The notes below the pieces were generated by a model. The model ran no database searches, was not told where the DNA came from, and was given only the letters and a program-made list of their open reading frames with translations. A DNA stretch of 59,629 bases from Roseofilum reptotaenium CS-1145 (GTDB taxonomy: Bacteria > Cyanobacteriota > Cyanobacteriia > Cyanobacteriales > Desertifilaceae). Position numbers and translations under genes: made by a program. The stretch covers positions 1 through 59,629 of the forward strand of contig NZ_JAQMUE010000109.1 in the NCBI RefSeq assembly GCF_028330985.1. Reading direction: 5' to 3'. Each line of letters opens with the position of its first letter. The first letter of the stretch is position 1. This document shows positions 44,907 through 52,685 of this stretch, piece by piece.

Positions 44907-45371
44907 TTACATCATCGATTGCAGATAATTTTCTAACCCTGCACTTTCGATTAGCCATTGTTGGGATTCAAGCCAATCAATCGACTCTTCTATGTCCTCT
45001 AGAATCTCTTCTAGCATGTCCCGACTAACATAGTCTTGAACCGATTCACACAGTTGAATTGCCTGTTGCAGATCTGACCGTATGTCTTGATACATTCTCA
45101 AGTCGTTTTGCAACAGTTCCGGTACTGTTTCACCAATGAGCAATTTACCTAAATCTTGTAAATTGGGCAAACCTTCCAGAAATAAAGTTCGCTCAATCAG
45201 CTTATCGGCATGTTTCATCGCTGCAATCGATGCCTTATACACTTTATCGTTAAGCTGATGAAGTCCCCAGTTTTTGCAGATTCTGGCATGGAGAAAAAAC
45301 TGGTTAATTGCCGTCAATTGAAGTTTGAGGGCAGCATTTAATTGGGTGTGGACATTGGTATTGCCCTGCAT
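44907..45371 (-). CDS. bfrB: Bacterioferritin, heme-binding subunit
   Basis: I start this 154-residue protein at ATG 45371 ([11 protein letters not shown]), with AGGAG 7 bp upstream. It has the Bfr fold, and heme-ligand Met52 is kept (AAMKHAD). The diiron ligands are lost: Glu18 is Gln, Glu51 is Ala, Glu94 is Tyr, Glu127 is Ile and His130 is Ser; only His54 remains. This is complementary to the neighbouring bfrA, so the two should co-assemble as ferroxidase and heme subunits. It is the first gene of the leftward unit bfrB-bfrA-binding protein and is divergent from bfd. Confidence 0.93.
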   Translation of the reverse strand: MQGNTNVHTQLNAALKLQLTAINQFFLHARICKNWGLHQLNDKVYKASIAAMKHADKLIERTLFLEGLPNLQDLGKLLIGETVPELLQNDLRMYQDIRSDLQQAIQLCESVQDYVSRDMLEEILEDIEESIDWLESQQWLIESAGLENYLQSMM

Positions 45372-45492
45372 TGGTGTTCTCCTAACTGAATTGATTGCTC
45401 TTTGATCAAGAACAGGTATGGATTTCGAGTTGTCTTCGCCGATCCTACTTGACTTCCTAGGGGCTGTCAATGCATAATGGAAGGGGTTAGTT

Positions 45493-45511
45493 GAGAATAC
45501 TTTTCATTAAC
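45493..45511. promoter_or_regulatory. Fur-like box between bfrB and bfd
   Basis: GAGAATACTTTTCATTAAC matches the 19-bp classical Fur consensus at 13 positions by eye. It lies about 57 bp upstream of bfd and about 120 bp upstream of bfrB, in the shared divergent region. Confidence 0.5.
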
Positions 45512-45567
45512 TTAGGATTAAGTTAAGACAAGAATAACTAAAAATCTAGTGGAGGCAGTGAACCTGG

Positions 45568-45810
45568 ATGTACATTTGTATTTGTCATGCAGTTACGGAC
45601 CGTGATATTCATAAGGCGGTCGCCCAAGGAGCTTGTTCTATCGATCTAGTCTGCGATCGCCTGAACGTGTCTAGTAGTTGTGGACGCTGTTGGGAACATG
45701 CCCAGCAAGTTGTCCAAGACGCGCTCTCTGAAAACCAAGCACCGATAGAAATTGGCTCAATTGCTCGTAAAACTCAAGAGCGTTATGATGATCGCCGTAA
45801 AGCTTCTTAA
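45568..45810 (+). CDS. bfd: Bacterioferritin-associated ferredoxin
   Basis: The 80-residue protein begins MYICICHAVTDRDI and has the four Cys of the Bfd [2Fe-2S] fold (C-x-C near residue 4 and CGRC near residue 38). Bfd docks on bacterioferritin and passes electrons to the heme so that stored iron is reduced and released. Its location, divergent from the bfrB-bfrA unit with a Fur-like box between, fits iron-starvation control. GGAGG lies about 12 bp upstream of the ATG. Length is slightly longer than E. coli Bfd because of a polar C-terminal tail. Confidence 0.93.
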   Translation: MYICICHAVTDRDIHKAVAQGACSIDLVCDRLNVSSSCGRCWEHAQQVVQDALSENQAPIEIGSIARKTQERYDDRRKAS

Positions 45811-45867
45811 GAGCCACTCACAATTTGTTGAGTTATACTCTTAATAAGAAAATACTTTTAAATCCGC

Positions 45868-46710
45868 CTATTGAGTAACAGTAACTATCCAAGGTTGGAA
45901 TAACTCTACCCATTGGGAGTGACTGACAACGAGGGTGGGATAGGGACAATGATGATAATCTTCACCCGATATGAGGGGAAAAGGAGCCGCATCGGTGAGG
46001 GGAACCCAGACTACACCAGCAGCATGGGATATTACCCAAACTGCGGCAATATCCCAGATTTTCGGGGTCGCTTCTATCCCCCCGATGGCAATTCCGGCAG
46101 AAACGGTGAGTATACTGTAGGTCGCTACACCAAGCATCCGAATTTTACAAGGAAAAGGAGCGGAATCGGCCTGCAAAACCGAGGTCGTGCGAGCGCCAAG
46201 ATTGCAAAGGTTAAAGAAATGATTTTGACTGGGCTGATCGGACGTTGGGGTAATGGGGCGATCGTTCAAGAACGCCCCGACAGGATGACCTTCCAGCTCT
46301 GGGGGAGCATTCCAAAACCCATAAAAGGAGTGACGAATGGGGGGAAAATAGACATAGCCAAATACGGGAGTGCCTTGATAGAGTAAGGCCATAGAAATTC
46401 CCCACAGGGGAACGCCACGCGTAAAATTGGTTGTACCATCAATGGGGTCAATAATCCAACACCAAGGAGTATCGGGAAAATGTTTGGCTGTTTCTTCTGT
46501 TAATACTCCATGATCGGGAAATTGGGCTAAAATTCGTTCTTGTAGTTGGCGATCGGCCCATTGATCTGCCTGCGTTACCAAAGAACCATCGTCTTTTTCG
46601 AGTCCCTGCACCTGACCAAACTGCTTGAGAAGTTCTTCTCCAACCTCCTCGGTCGTCACTTTCACAAACTCCAAAACTTGTTTCCACAGGGGATAATTCA
46701 TTAACTCCAT
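45868..46710 (-). CDS. Inositol monophosphatase family protein
   Basis: About 280 residues from ATG 46710 (MELMNYPLWK). The longer open frame reaches into the divergent gene and is not convincing. It has metal-site blocks LTEETAKH (E-E), WIIDPIDGTTNF (D-P-x-D-G-T) and the C-terminal PKIWDIAAVWVI (W-D). The family includes inositol-1-phosphatase, fructose-1,6-bisphosphatase-like and histidinol-phosphatase enzymes; cyanobacterial members of this shape are usually left as IMPase-family. All lithium-sensitive metal residues look intact. It is divergent from the DUF924 gene. Confidence 0.9.
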   Translation of the reverse strand: MELMNYPLWKQVLEFVKVTTEEVGEELLKQFGQVQGLEKDDGSLVTQADQWADRQLQERILAQFPDHGVLTEETAKHFPDTPWCWIIDPIDGTTNFTRGVPLWGISMALLYQGTPVFGYVYFPPIRHSFYGFWNAPPELEGHPVGAFLNDRPITPTSDQPSQNHFFNLCNLGARTTSVLQADSAPFPCKIRMLGVATYSILTVSAGIAIGGIEATPKIWDIAAVWVISHAAGVVWVPLTDAAPFPLISGEDYHHCPYPTLVVSHSQWVELFQPWIVTVTQ

Positions 46711-46747
46711 ACTGACTAAGCTAGAATAACTACAATCCGATCTTAAG

Positions 46748-47302
46748 ATGAACGGGGTTCCTATGGAGTATCGAGAAATTATTGAGTTTTGGTTTGACCA
46801 AATCGATCCGAAGCAGTGGTGGAAAAAAGATGAATGCTTCGATCTCCTCATTCGCGATCGCTTTGGTCAAGTCTATAATCAAGCAACGCTGTGTGAACTT
46901 TACCCTTGGCGGACAGAGCCTTTAGGAAGATTAGCCGAGATTATTATTCTCGATCAGTTTTCTCGAAATATATATCGAAATCAGGCCTTAGCTTTTGCCT
47001 TTGATTCCTTAGCATTAGCACTGGCTCAAGAGGCAATTTCCAATCAAACGAATCAATATCTTACGGTTGAGCAAAAGTCATTCCTTTATCTACCTTTCAT
47101 GCATAGTGAATCTCTGAGAATTCATGAAATTGCTGTGGAATTATTTAGCGAGCCAGGATTAGAGTCCAATCTCCAGTTTGAATACAGACACAAGGAAATT
47201 ATCGAGAAATTTGGACGGTATCCCCACAGAAATGATCTTTTGGGTCGTTTATCTACACCCGAAGAAACTGAATTTCTTCAACAACCAGGTTCATCCTTTT
47301 AA
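46748..47302 (+). CDS. DUF924 family protein
   Basis: The 184-residue helical protein has the DUF924 blocks IIEFWFDQIDPKQWWKKD, FGQVYNQA, RLAEIIILDQFSRNIYR and the C-terminal HKEIIEKFGRYPHRN. The family has a TPR-like fold of unknown function and is widespread in bacteria. ATG 46763 (MEYREIIEF) is an equally good start and would avoid tight overlap with the divergent promoter. A heptamer-type repeat (CTGACTC) lies downstream before alr. Confidence 0.9.
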   Translation: MNGVPMEYREIIEFWFDQIDPKQWWKKDECFDLLIRDRFGQVYNQATLCELYPWRTEPLGRLAEIIILDQFSRNIYRNQALAFAFDSLALALAQEAISNQTNQYLTVEQKSFLYLPFMHSESLRIHEIAVELFSEPGLESNLQFEYRHKEIIEKFGRYPHRNDLLGRLSTPEETEFLQQPGSSF

Positions 47303-47410
47303 TCCATCAAGGAGCCATTCCTGACTCCTGACTCCCCATTCTCTCTTGTCGGAATCCGGAACACCAGATACAGTGTGGAATAACTTTGGTGTGGTCTGTA
47401 AGGAGTAGAT

Positions 47411-48601
47411 ATGCTCAGTCAAGAATCTTCGCTGAAACTTCAATCGAATCGTTCATCTTTACAAGAAAGTGGGGCAACTGTGCCTTTGCGGGAACGAGCT
47501 TGGGTAGAAATCGATCGAGGGGCGATCGCCCATAATGTGCGAGAACTCAAACACCATTTACAGCAAAACTGTCAGTTAATGGCAGTCGTGAAGGCGGATG
47601 CGTATGGTCATGGGGCGATCGCTGTGGCTGAAACTGCCTTGGAAGCGGGGGCAAGTTGGTTAGGGGTGGCGACAATTCCAGAGGGAATACAATTACGGGA
47701 AGCCGGGATAGAAGCCCCGATTCTACTTTTAGGCGCGGTTAATAGTCCAGAACAAATCCAGGCGATCGCCCATTGGCATCTGCAACCGACTCTGTGTAGT
47801 GCCAAACAAGCTTTAATTGTTTCCGAAACCCTGAGTGAACTCGGCAAAACTCTCACGGTTCACCTGAAACTGGATACCGGAATGTCCCGTTTAGGTATTC
47901 CTTGGCAAGAAGGAGCTGAGTTTTTTCAGCAGGTTTCCCACTTACCCCATCTCCAAATTGGCAGTATCTATTCTCACTTGGCAACGGCAGATAGTCCCGA
48001 TCCGCAGATCATGAATCAACAGCATCAGCGTTTTCAAGAGGCGATCGCCCAAATTAAAGCCACAGGTTTACCTTTGCCAAAACTGCATTTAGCTAATTCT
48101 GCGGCTACGTTATGCGATCGCTCTTGCCATTATGACTTTGTGCGCGTCGGACTGGCTACCTATGGACTCTATCCCGCTCCCCACCTTCAAGGTCTGGTTA
48201 GCCTTAAACCGGTGATGCAAGTTAGAGCAAGGATCACCCAAATCAAAACTATTCCTGCGGGAACCGGTATTAGTTATGGATATCAATATATTACGGCCCA
48301 GGAGATGACTGTTGCTGTTGTGGGTATTGGATATGCCGATGGGGTTCCTCGTAACCTCTCCAATAAACTGCACGTCGGTATTCGAGGGCAGCGTATTCCC
48401 CAAGTGGGCGCTATTACCATGGATCAGTTAATGCTTGATGTCAGCAGCATCCCCGATCTGCAAGTGGGCGAGGTCGTCACCCTTTTAGGACAAGATGGCC
48501 AAAATCAGTTTACCGCTGATGATTGGGCTGACACCCTTGGCACTATTTCTTGGGAAATTTTATGTAGCTTCAAACATCGTTTACCGAGAGTAACCCGATG
48601 A
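47411..48601 (+). CDS. alr: Alanine racemase
   Basis: The 396-residue fold-type III PLP enzyme makes D-alanine for peptidoglycan. The PLP lysine lies in MAVVKADAYGHG and the catalytic tyrosine in GISYGYQYI. SRLGIPW, SIYSHLATAD and VGIGYADGVPR are further signatures. AAGGAG lies 5 bp before the start. A polar N-terminal extension of about 25 residues precedes the barrel. Length is normal. Confidence 0.97.
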   Translation: MLSQESSLKLQSNRSSLQESGATVPLRERAWVEIDRGAIAHNVRELKHHLQQNCQLMAVVKADAYGHGAIAVAETALEAGASWLGVATIPEGIQLREAGIEAPILLLGAVNSPEQIQAIAHWHLQPTLCSAKQALIVSETLSELGKTLTVHLKLDTGMSRLGIPWQEGAEFFQQVSHLPHLQIGSIYSHLATADSPDPQIMNQQHQRFQEAIAQIKATGLPLPKLHLANSAATLCDRSCHYDFVRVGLATYGLYPAPHLQGLVSLKPVMQVRARITQIKTIPAGTGISYGYQYITAQEMTVAVVGIGYADGVPRNLSNKLHVGIRGQRIPQVGAITMDQLMLDVSSIPDLQVGEVVTLLGQDGQNQFTADDWADTLGTISWEILCSFKHRLPRVTR

Positions 48602-48641
48602 GCGCCAGCATGGGACGGGTTTTGTCTTTTGCGATTGCCCG

Positions 48642-49106
48642 TTACTCGACTAAGGGAATGGTATATTCCCTCGCGATTTGTTCAAAGAGGGGATAATATT
48701 GGGCAAATTCTGAACTGGGCGATCGCCCTTCCCAAACATAATAGACTTGATTGCTATAGATTCTCAGGGTTAACCGGCTGGTGGTCGTCTCCAAAGTTGG
48801 GGTTAATAAGCCTTTGATTCCTTGGTTGGTGATGAAGTTTGAACCATCGTATAAGCCATTGAGTTCAACCTGAGACTGGGCAAACCCTTGGATCTGAATC
48901 TCTGGGCGATCGGGATGGCTGAAAATTTGCCCGTCCTGATTTTCCGGTGGCGGTTGCGCTTGCCATTGCTCGGGATAGGGAAATGTAAATCCATAACGGG
49001 GATTTTGATAAATTTTCCAGTTATTCAATGGGGGATTGGCAGGGCAAGCAGAGACTGAAATCATTACACACAAAAGGATGAGCGCTTTTAACGCTGTCCT
49101 CCACAT
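48642..49106 (-). CDS. Lipoprotein of unknown function
   Basis: About 154 residues from ATG 49106 (MWRTALKALI). A clear lipoprotein signal ends at SVSAC (Cys21). The mature protein starts with a PANPPLNNWK...YGFTFPYPEQW block, in which 'YGF-FPYP-W' recalls the PsbP-like opening seen in many secreted bacterial proteins. The remainder is beta-rich. No catalytic motif is recognised. It converges with alr and is divergent from the RHH/zinc-ribbon gene. Confidence 0.78.
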   Translation of the reverse strand: MWRTALKALILLCVMISVSACPANPPLNNWKIYQNPRYGFTFPYPEQWQAQPPPENQDGQIFSHPDRPEIQIQGFAQSQVELNGLYDGSNFITNQGIKGLLTPTLETTTSRLTLRIYSNQVYYVWEGRSPSSEFAQYYPLFEQIAREYTIPLVE

Positions 49107-49225
49107 CCTCTGCTTTGTAAACAAATGTAACAATATTGCCGTCATACAGTCTTTACGTCTTGACAGCTAATGATAGAATCGATAAGGTAATAAGGCATAG
49201 CCGGATAGGACGACTCCAGAGCTAT

Positions 49226-49576
49226 ATGCAAGACAAGCAAAAAGTTACGCTGTACATTCCCCCAGAACTCCATCGTCGGCTAAAAATACAAGCGGCGATC
49301 GGTTTAGAACCGATGTCAGCCATTGTAGAACGGGCAATTACATTCTACCTGGAACATCCAGAGGTCGTGGACAATATGAGCGATTCCTACGGGAAAACGT
49401 ATCAGATCCATACCTGTCCAGAATGTGAGAGTTCAGTGGTTATCCAAGATGGAGAACTGGTCGCTCTTAAGAATCAGCCCACAGTGCTGTCTGAAGAGGA
49501 ACTGCCAGTTGAGAGGGTGTCAAACCTTGATCCCCAGATTTCTCAATCTGGCGAGGAAGAATTGGTTCCGTGCTAA
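49226..49576 (+). CDS. Ribbon-helix-helix protein with zinc-ribbon-like tail
   Basis: About 116 residues from ATG 49226 (MQDKQKVTLYIPPEL); the upstream open part is not protein-like. Residues 5-45 (KVTLYIPPELHRRLKIQAA...MSAIVERAITFYLEH) form a ribbon-helix-helix DNA-binding motif. A short CPECESS motif follows, with only one CxxC pair, then an acidic tail. It may be a regulator of the adjacent Ycf46-type gene, 145 bp downstream on the same strand (inference from position). Confidence 0.75.
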   Translation: MQDKQKVTLYIPPELHRRLKIQAAIGLEPMSAIVERAITFYLEHPEVVDNMSDSYGKTYQIHTCPECESSVVIQDGELVALKNQPTVLSEEELPVERVSNLDPQISQSGEEELVPC

Positions 49577-49720
49577 ATATTGTCGGATCATATGCTGACA
49601 TAAATGGCCGGACTAATCCGATTGTAAGCTAAACGTTTAACCCTGGGTTATCCACTTAGTATTGATCAGATTAGTCTAGCCCCAACCGGTATTCCCCCTG
49701 TTGCAAGTAGGTCGATCGCT

Positions 49721-51223
49721 ATGCGAGAGCAGCTTAGTATTTTAATTAAAGCTCAATATCCCCTAATCTACCTCGTAACCTCTGAGGAAGAGCGGGCAGA
49801 GCAATCCATAGCCAACCTTGCACAAGGCAAGTCTCCAAGACGACTCTACGTTTGGACAGTCACCCGTGGAATGGTTGAGTACGGAGAACCTCGCAGCGTA
49901 ACCCAGCACAATACGTTGTCACCGGAAGCGGCGATCGAATGGGTGATTCGCCAACCTTCCAAAGAAGGTGCAATCTTTATCTTTAAGGACTTGCATTCCT
50001 TCTACACTCCAACGATTGTGCGGTGGTTACGCGATGCGATCGCCAACTTCAAAGGAACCCAGAAGACAATTATATTAATGTCTCCTGTGCAAGAAATTCC
50101 CATTGAACTGGAAAAAGAAATTATTGTTCTTGACTTTGATCTACCTGATTTAGAGGCTCTCAATCAAGTCTTATCTGCCCAACTTGGTTCCAGTAAGATC
50201 AAGACCAATGTGCGAGAAAAACTCCTCAAAGCTGCCCTAGGACTAACCCTAGATGAAGCAGAAAAGGTCTATCGTAAAGCTCAAGTAACGGCTGGTCGAT
50301 TAACGGAATCTGAGGTAGAAATCGTTCTATCTGAGAAAAAACAGTTAATTCGCCGTAATGGTATTCTCGAATACATTGAAGAAGATGAAACCCTTGATTC
50401 AGTCGGGGGTTTAGAAGAACTTAAAGCCTGGCTCAAACAGCGATCGAATGCCTTTACTGAGCGAGCCAGACAATACGGACTCCCCCAACCCAAAGGAATG
50501 CTAATTTTAGGGGTTCCCGGTTGTGGAAAATCCTTAATTGCTAAAACGACCTCTCGCCTGTGGGGATTACCCCTACTGCGCCTGGATATGGGTCGAGTCT
50601 ACGATGGGTCTATGGTTGGTCGTTCAGAAGCGAACCTCCGAAATGCCCTGAAAACGGCTGAATCCATTTCCCCCGCTATCTTGTTCATTGATGAACTCGA
50701 CAAAGCCTTTGCTGGAGGAACCGGTTCGGCGGACTCCGATGGCGGAACCTCTAGCCGAATCTTCGGATCGTTCCTCACCTGGATGCAGGAAAAAACCTCC
50801 CCAGTGTTTGTGATGGCAACCGCTAACCGTGTGGAACGCTTACCGGGAGAATTCTTGCGTAAAGGTCGCTTTGACGAAATCTTCTTTGTTGACTTACCCA
50901 ATGAACAAGAGCGTCAAGATATTTTCACCATTCATCTAGAAAAACGTCGCCGAGATATTTCTCGCTTCGATATTGAGCAACTCTCGAAAGTCTGCGATGG
51001 TTTTTCTGGAGCTGAAATTGAGCAGGCCCTGATTGCAGCGATGTATGAAGCCTTCGCCCAGGATCGGGAATTTACCCAACTGGACATCATTGCTGCTGTG
51101 AAAGCCACGTTGCCCCTGTCGAAGACGATGCAAGAACAGGTCACTGCCCTCAGAGATTGGGCAAGACAACGTGCTCGGCCTGCTGCTGCTTCGGTTGCTG
51201 AATATCAGCGACTGGAGTTCTAA
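49721..51223 (+). CDS. ycf46: AAA+ ATPase, Ycf46 type
   Basis: The 500-residue protein matches Ycf46, conserved in cyanobacteria and some plastid genomes. An N-terminal region (about 1-225; FIFKDLHSFYTPTIVRWLRD) precedes an AAA domain with Walker A GVPGCGKSLIAKT, Walker B AILFIDELDKAF, a sensor ATANRVERLPGEFLRKGRFDE and the arginine-finger RKGR. The C-terminal lid holds FSGAEIEQALIAAMYEA. Reported roles concern inorganic-carbon or stress physiology; the mechanism is not clear. It is followed by ycf35 after a spacer with two hairpins. Confidence 0.93.
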   Translation: MREQLSILIKAQYPLIYLVTSEEERAEQSIANLAQGKSPRRLYVWTVTRGMVEYGEPRSVTQHNTLSPEAAIEWVIRQPSKEGAIFIFKDLHSFYTPTIVRWLRDAIANFKGTQKTIILMSPVQEIPIELEKEIIVLDFDLPDLEALNQVLSAQLGSSKIKTNVREKLLKAALGLTLDEAEKVYRKAQVTAGRLTESEVEIVLSEKKQLIRRNGILEYIEEDETLDSVGGLEELKAWLKQRSNAFTERARQYGLPQPKGMLILGVPGCGKSLIAKTTSRLWGLPLLRLDMGRVYDGSMVGRSEANLRNALKTAESISPAILFIDELDKAFAGGTGSADSDGGTSSRIFGSFLTWMQEKTSPVFVMATANRVERLPGEFLRKGRFDEIFFVDLPNEQERQDIFTIHLEKRRRDISRFDIEQLSKVCDGFSGAEIEQALIAAMYEAFAQDREFTQLDIIAAVKATLPLSKTMQEQVTALRDWARQRARPAAASVAEYQRLEF

Positions 51224-51227
51224 CAGA

Positions 51228-51278
51228 CTTTCTCTCCTGCTCCCAACAGGAGGAAAGACTAGCGCATCCCTCGCTAGT
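51228..51278 (+). other. Two tandem hairpins in the ycf46-ycf35 spacer
   Basis: Stem 1 pairs CTTTCTCTCCTG (51228-51239, one bulge) with CAGGAGGAAAG (51247-51257). Stem 2 pairs ACTAGCG (51258-51264) with CGCTAGT (51272-51278). Neither has a T-run. They look like RNA-processing or stability elements rather than a terminator and would protect the downstream ycf35 message. Confidence 0.6.
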
Positions 51279-51378
51279 TCATCCAACGCCAGAGATCGCC
51301 ATCAGCGCTCAACGGCATAGTTTCAATCCATGAGTTGTCGTTTCTCTCAAACAACGTTTTCTTAGGAGGAAATCTCAA

Positions 51379-51732
51379 ATGTCTCACTTTAGCACCCTGC
51401 GTACCAAAATCACCGACGCTGAAATCCTCAAGTCTTCCTTGCGTGACCTGGGTATCTCCGTTAAGAGTGAAGCCAATGTGCGTGGATACAACGGCCAACA
51501 GGTTCGTGCTGACATCGTTGCGGTTCTCGAAGGCGAGTATGACCTCGGCTGGTCTCGTAATGCCGATGGTTCTTTCGACCTGATCGCTGACCTCTGGGGT
51601 GTTGCGAAAAAGCACAATCAAACCGAGTTGATCAACTCCATCAACCAAAAATATGCAGTCAACAAGACCCTGAGCGAAGTTAAGCGTCCTGGTCTGCAAA
51701 ACGCTAACGTGAAATTGGTTGTCCAAAAGTAA
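51379..51732 (+). CDS. ycf35: DUF1257 protein, Ycf35 type
   Basis: The 117-residue protein (MSHFSTLRTKITDAEILKSS) has the Ycf35 blocks LGISVKSEANVRGYNGQ, ADIVAVLEGEYDLGW and FDLIADLWGVAKKH. Function is unknown; it is conserved in cyanobacteria and some plastids. A strong AGGAGG lies 8 bp before ATG. Codons are strongly biased to CGT/GGT/GAC/AAC/CTG/TCC compared with most genes here, so it is probably highly expressed. It lies downstream of ycf46 and ends at its own terminator (51756-51791). Confidence 0.92.
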   Translation: MSHFSTLRTKITDAEILKSSLRDLGISVKSEANVRGYNGQQVRADIVAVLEGEYDLGWSRNADGSFDLIADLWGVAKKHNQTELINSINQKYAVNKTLSEVKRPGLQNANVKLVVQK

Positions 51733-51755
51733 TTTCTCTAGCGCGTTTCCAAGTT

Positions 51756-51791
51756 AACGGGTTAACCTAATGCTGGTTACCCCGTTTTTTT
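51756..51791 (+). terminator. Rho-independent terminator of ycf35
   Basis: AACGGGTTAACC and GGTTACCCCGTT form a 12-bp stem with one mismatch and a 7-nt loop, followed by TTTTTT. It also supports ATG 51806 rather than an upstream start for the next gene. Confidence 0.9.
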
Positions 51792-51805
51792 ATGTCGAGA
51801 GAACT

Positions 51806-52675
51806 ATGGATCGGATTGCATCTGAGTTTAATCCCAAAATCACTCAAGTATTACAAGAGTGTGGTCAACAAATTGAATTGCTCAGTGAGTCTTTTGAGGT
51901 CGATCAAAAAGGGCCAGGAGATTATGTAACCAATGTCGATCGCTATTTAGACCGGAAGCTGTCTCAAGTTTTTGGCGGTATGTTTCCCCAAGATGGCATT
52001 ATTACCGAGGAAAACGAAGCATCAAGACGCTTATTCCATCAAGGGTATGAACAATTATGGTGTATTGACCCCTTAGATGGTACAGAAGGATTAGTCAATG
52101 GTCGTCAAGATTATGCGGTGATGGTAGGGTTGTTGCGAGATTATCAACCGATCGCTGGTTGGATTTATGCTCCTGCACGGGCAAGATTATATTATGGAGG
52201 CCAGGATTGGGGTTTATTTGAAATTCGTTCTCAAGAACTCCCCAAAGCCATCATACCCCAAATGCCTTCCTGTCCCTCTGCATCATTCTGTCCGGTGCAA
52301 ATTGGCTTTCAAGACCGGAAAAGGTATGGCCAAGCCCTAACTCAGTTTGTTCCCCACATTCAGTTTTACTCTTTAGGCAGCTTTGGCTTGAAGGTCTTAG
52401 AGGTGATTTTTGGCCGGGTTGGCCTGTATTTTTACTTCAATCGTCGGGTAAAACTCTGGGATACTGTCGGCCCCATCGCCTTAGCTCAGAGGGCGGGATT
52501 AATTTGTTGCGATCTAGAGGGTCAACCCTTAGAGTTTAGCCCCAATGCCATTCATCCTGATACCCTAGCCCACGAGCAAATGATTGTTATTGGTTGGCCA
52601 GAATATGTTGAGGCCCTTCTGCCAGGATTACAGAAAGCGGTGTATTCAGTTCAAGGGGCAATCTCCACCAGCTAA
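51806..52675 (+). CDS. IMPase-fold 3'(2'),5'-bisphosphate nucleotidase-like protein
   Basis: About 289 residues from ATG 51806 (MDRIASEFNPK), chosen because the ycf35 terminator covers the upstream extension. It has metal-binding blocks ITEENEA (E-E), WCIDPLDGTEGLVNG (D-P-L-D-G-T) and the C-terminal VKLWDTVGPIALAQRAG (W-D). The 'DGTEGLVNGR' pattern and DxxxDRYLDRKLS recall CysQ/PAP-phosphatase-like members, so it may recycle 3'-phosphoadenosine 5'-phosphate; sugar phosphatase activity is an alternative. It is a second member of the fold in this window, distinct from 45868-46710. Confidence 0.85.
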   Translation: MDRIASEFNPKITQVLQECGQQIELLSESFEVDQKGPGDYVTNVDRYLDRKLSQVFGGMFPQDGIITEENEASRRLFHQGYEQLWCIDPLDGTEGLVNGRQDYAVMVGLLRDYQPIAGWIYAPARARLYYGGQDWGLFEIRSQELPKAIIPQMPSCPSASFCPVQIGFQDRKRYGQALTQFVPHIQFYSLGSFGLKVLEVIFGRVGLYFYFNRRVKLWDTVGPIALAQRAGLICCDLEGQPLEFSPNAIHPDTLAHEQMIVIGWPEYVEALLPGLQKAVYSVQGAISTS

Positions 52676-52685
52676 TCCTGGTTCC

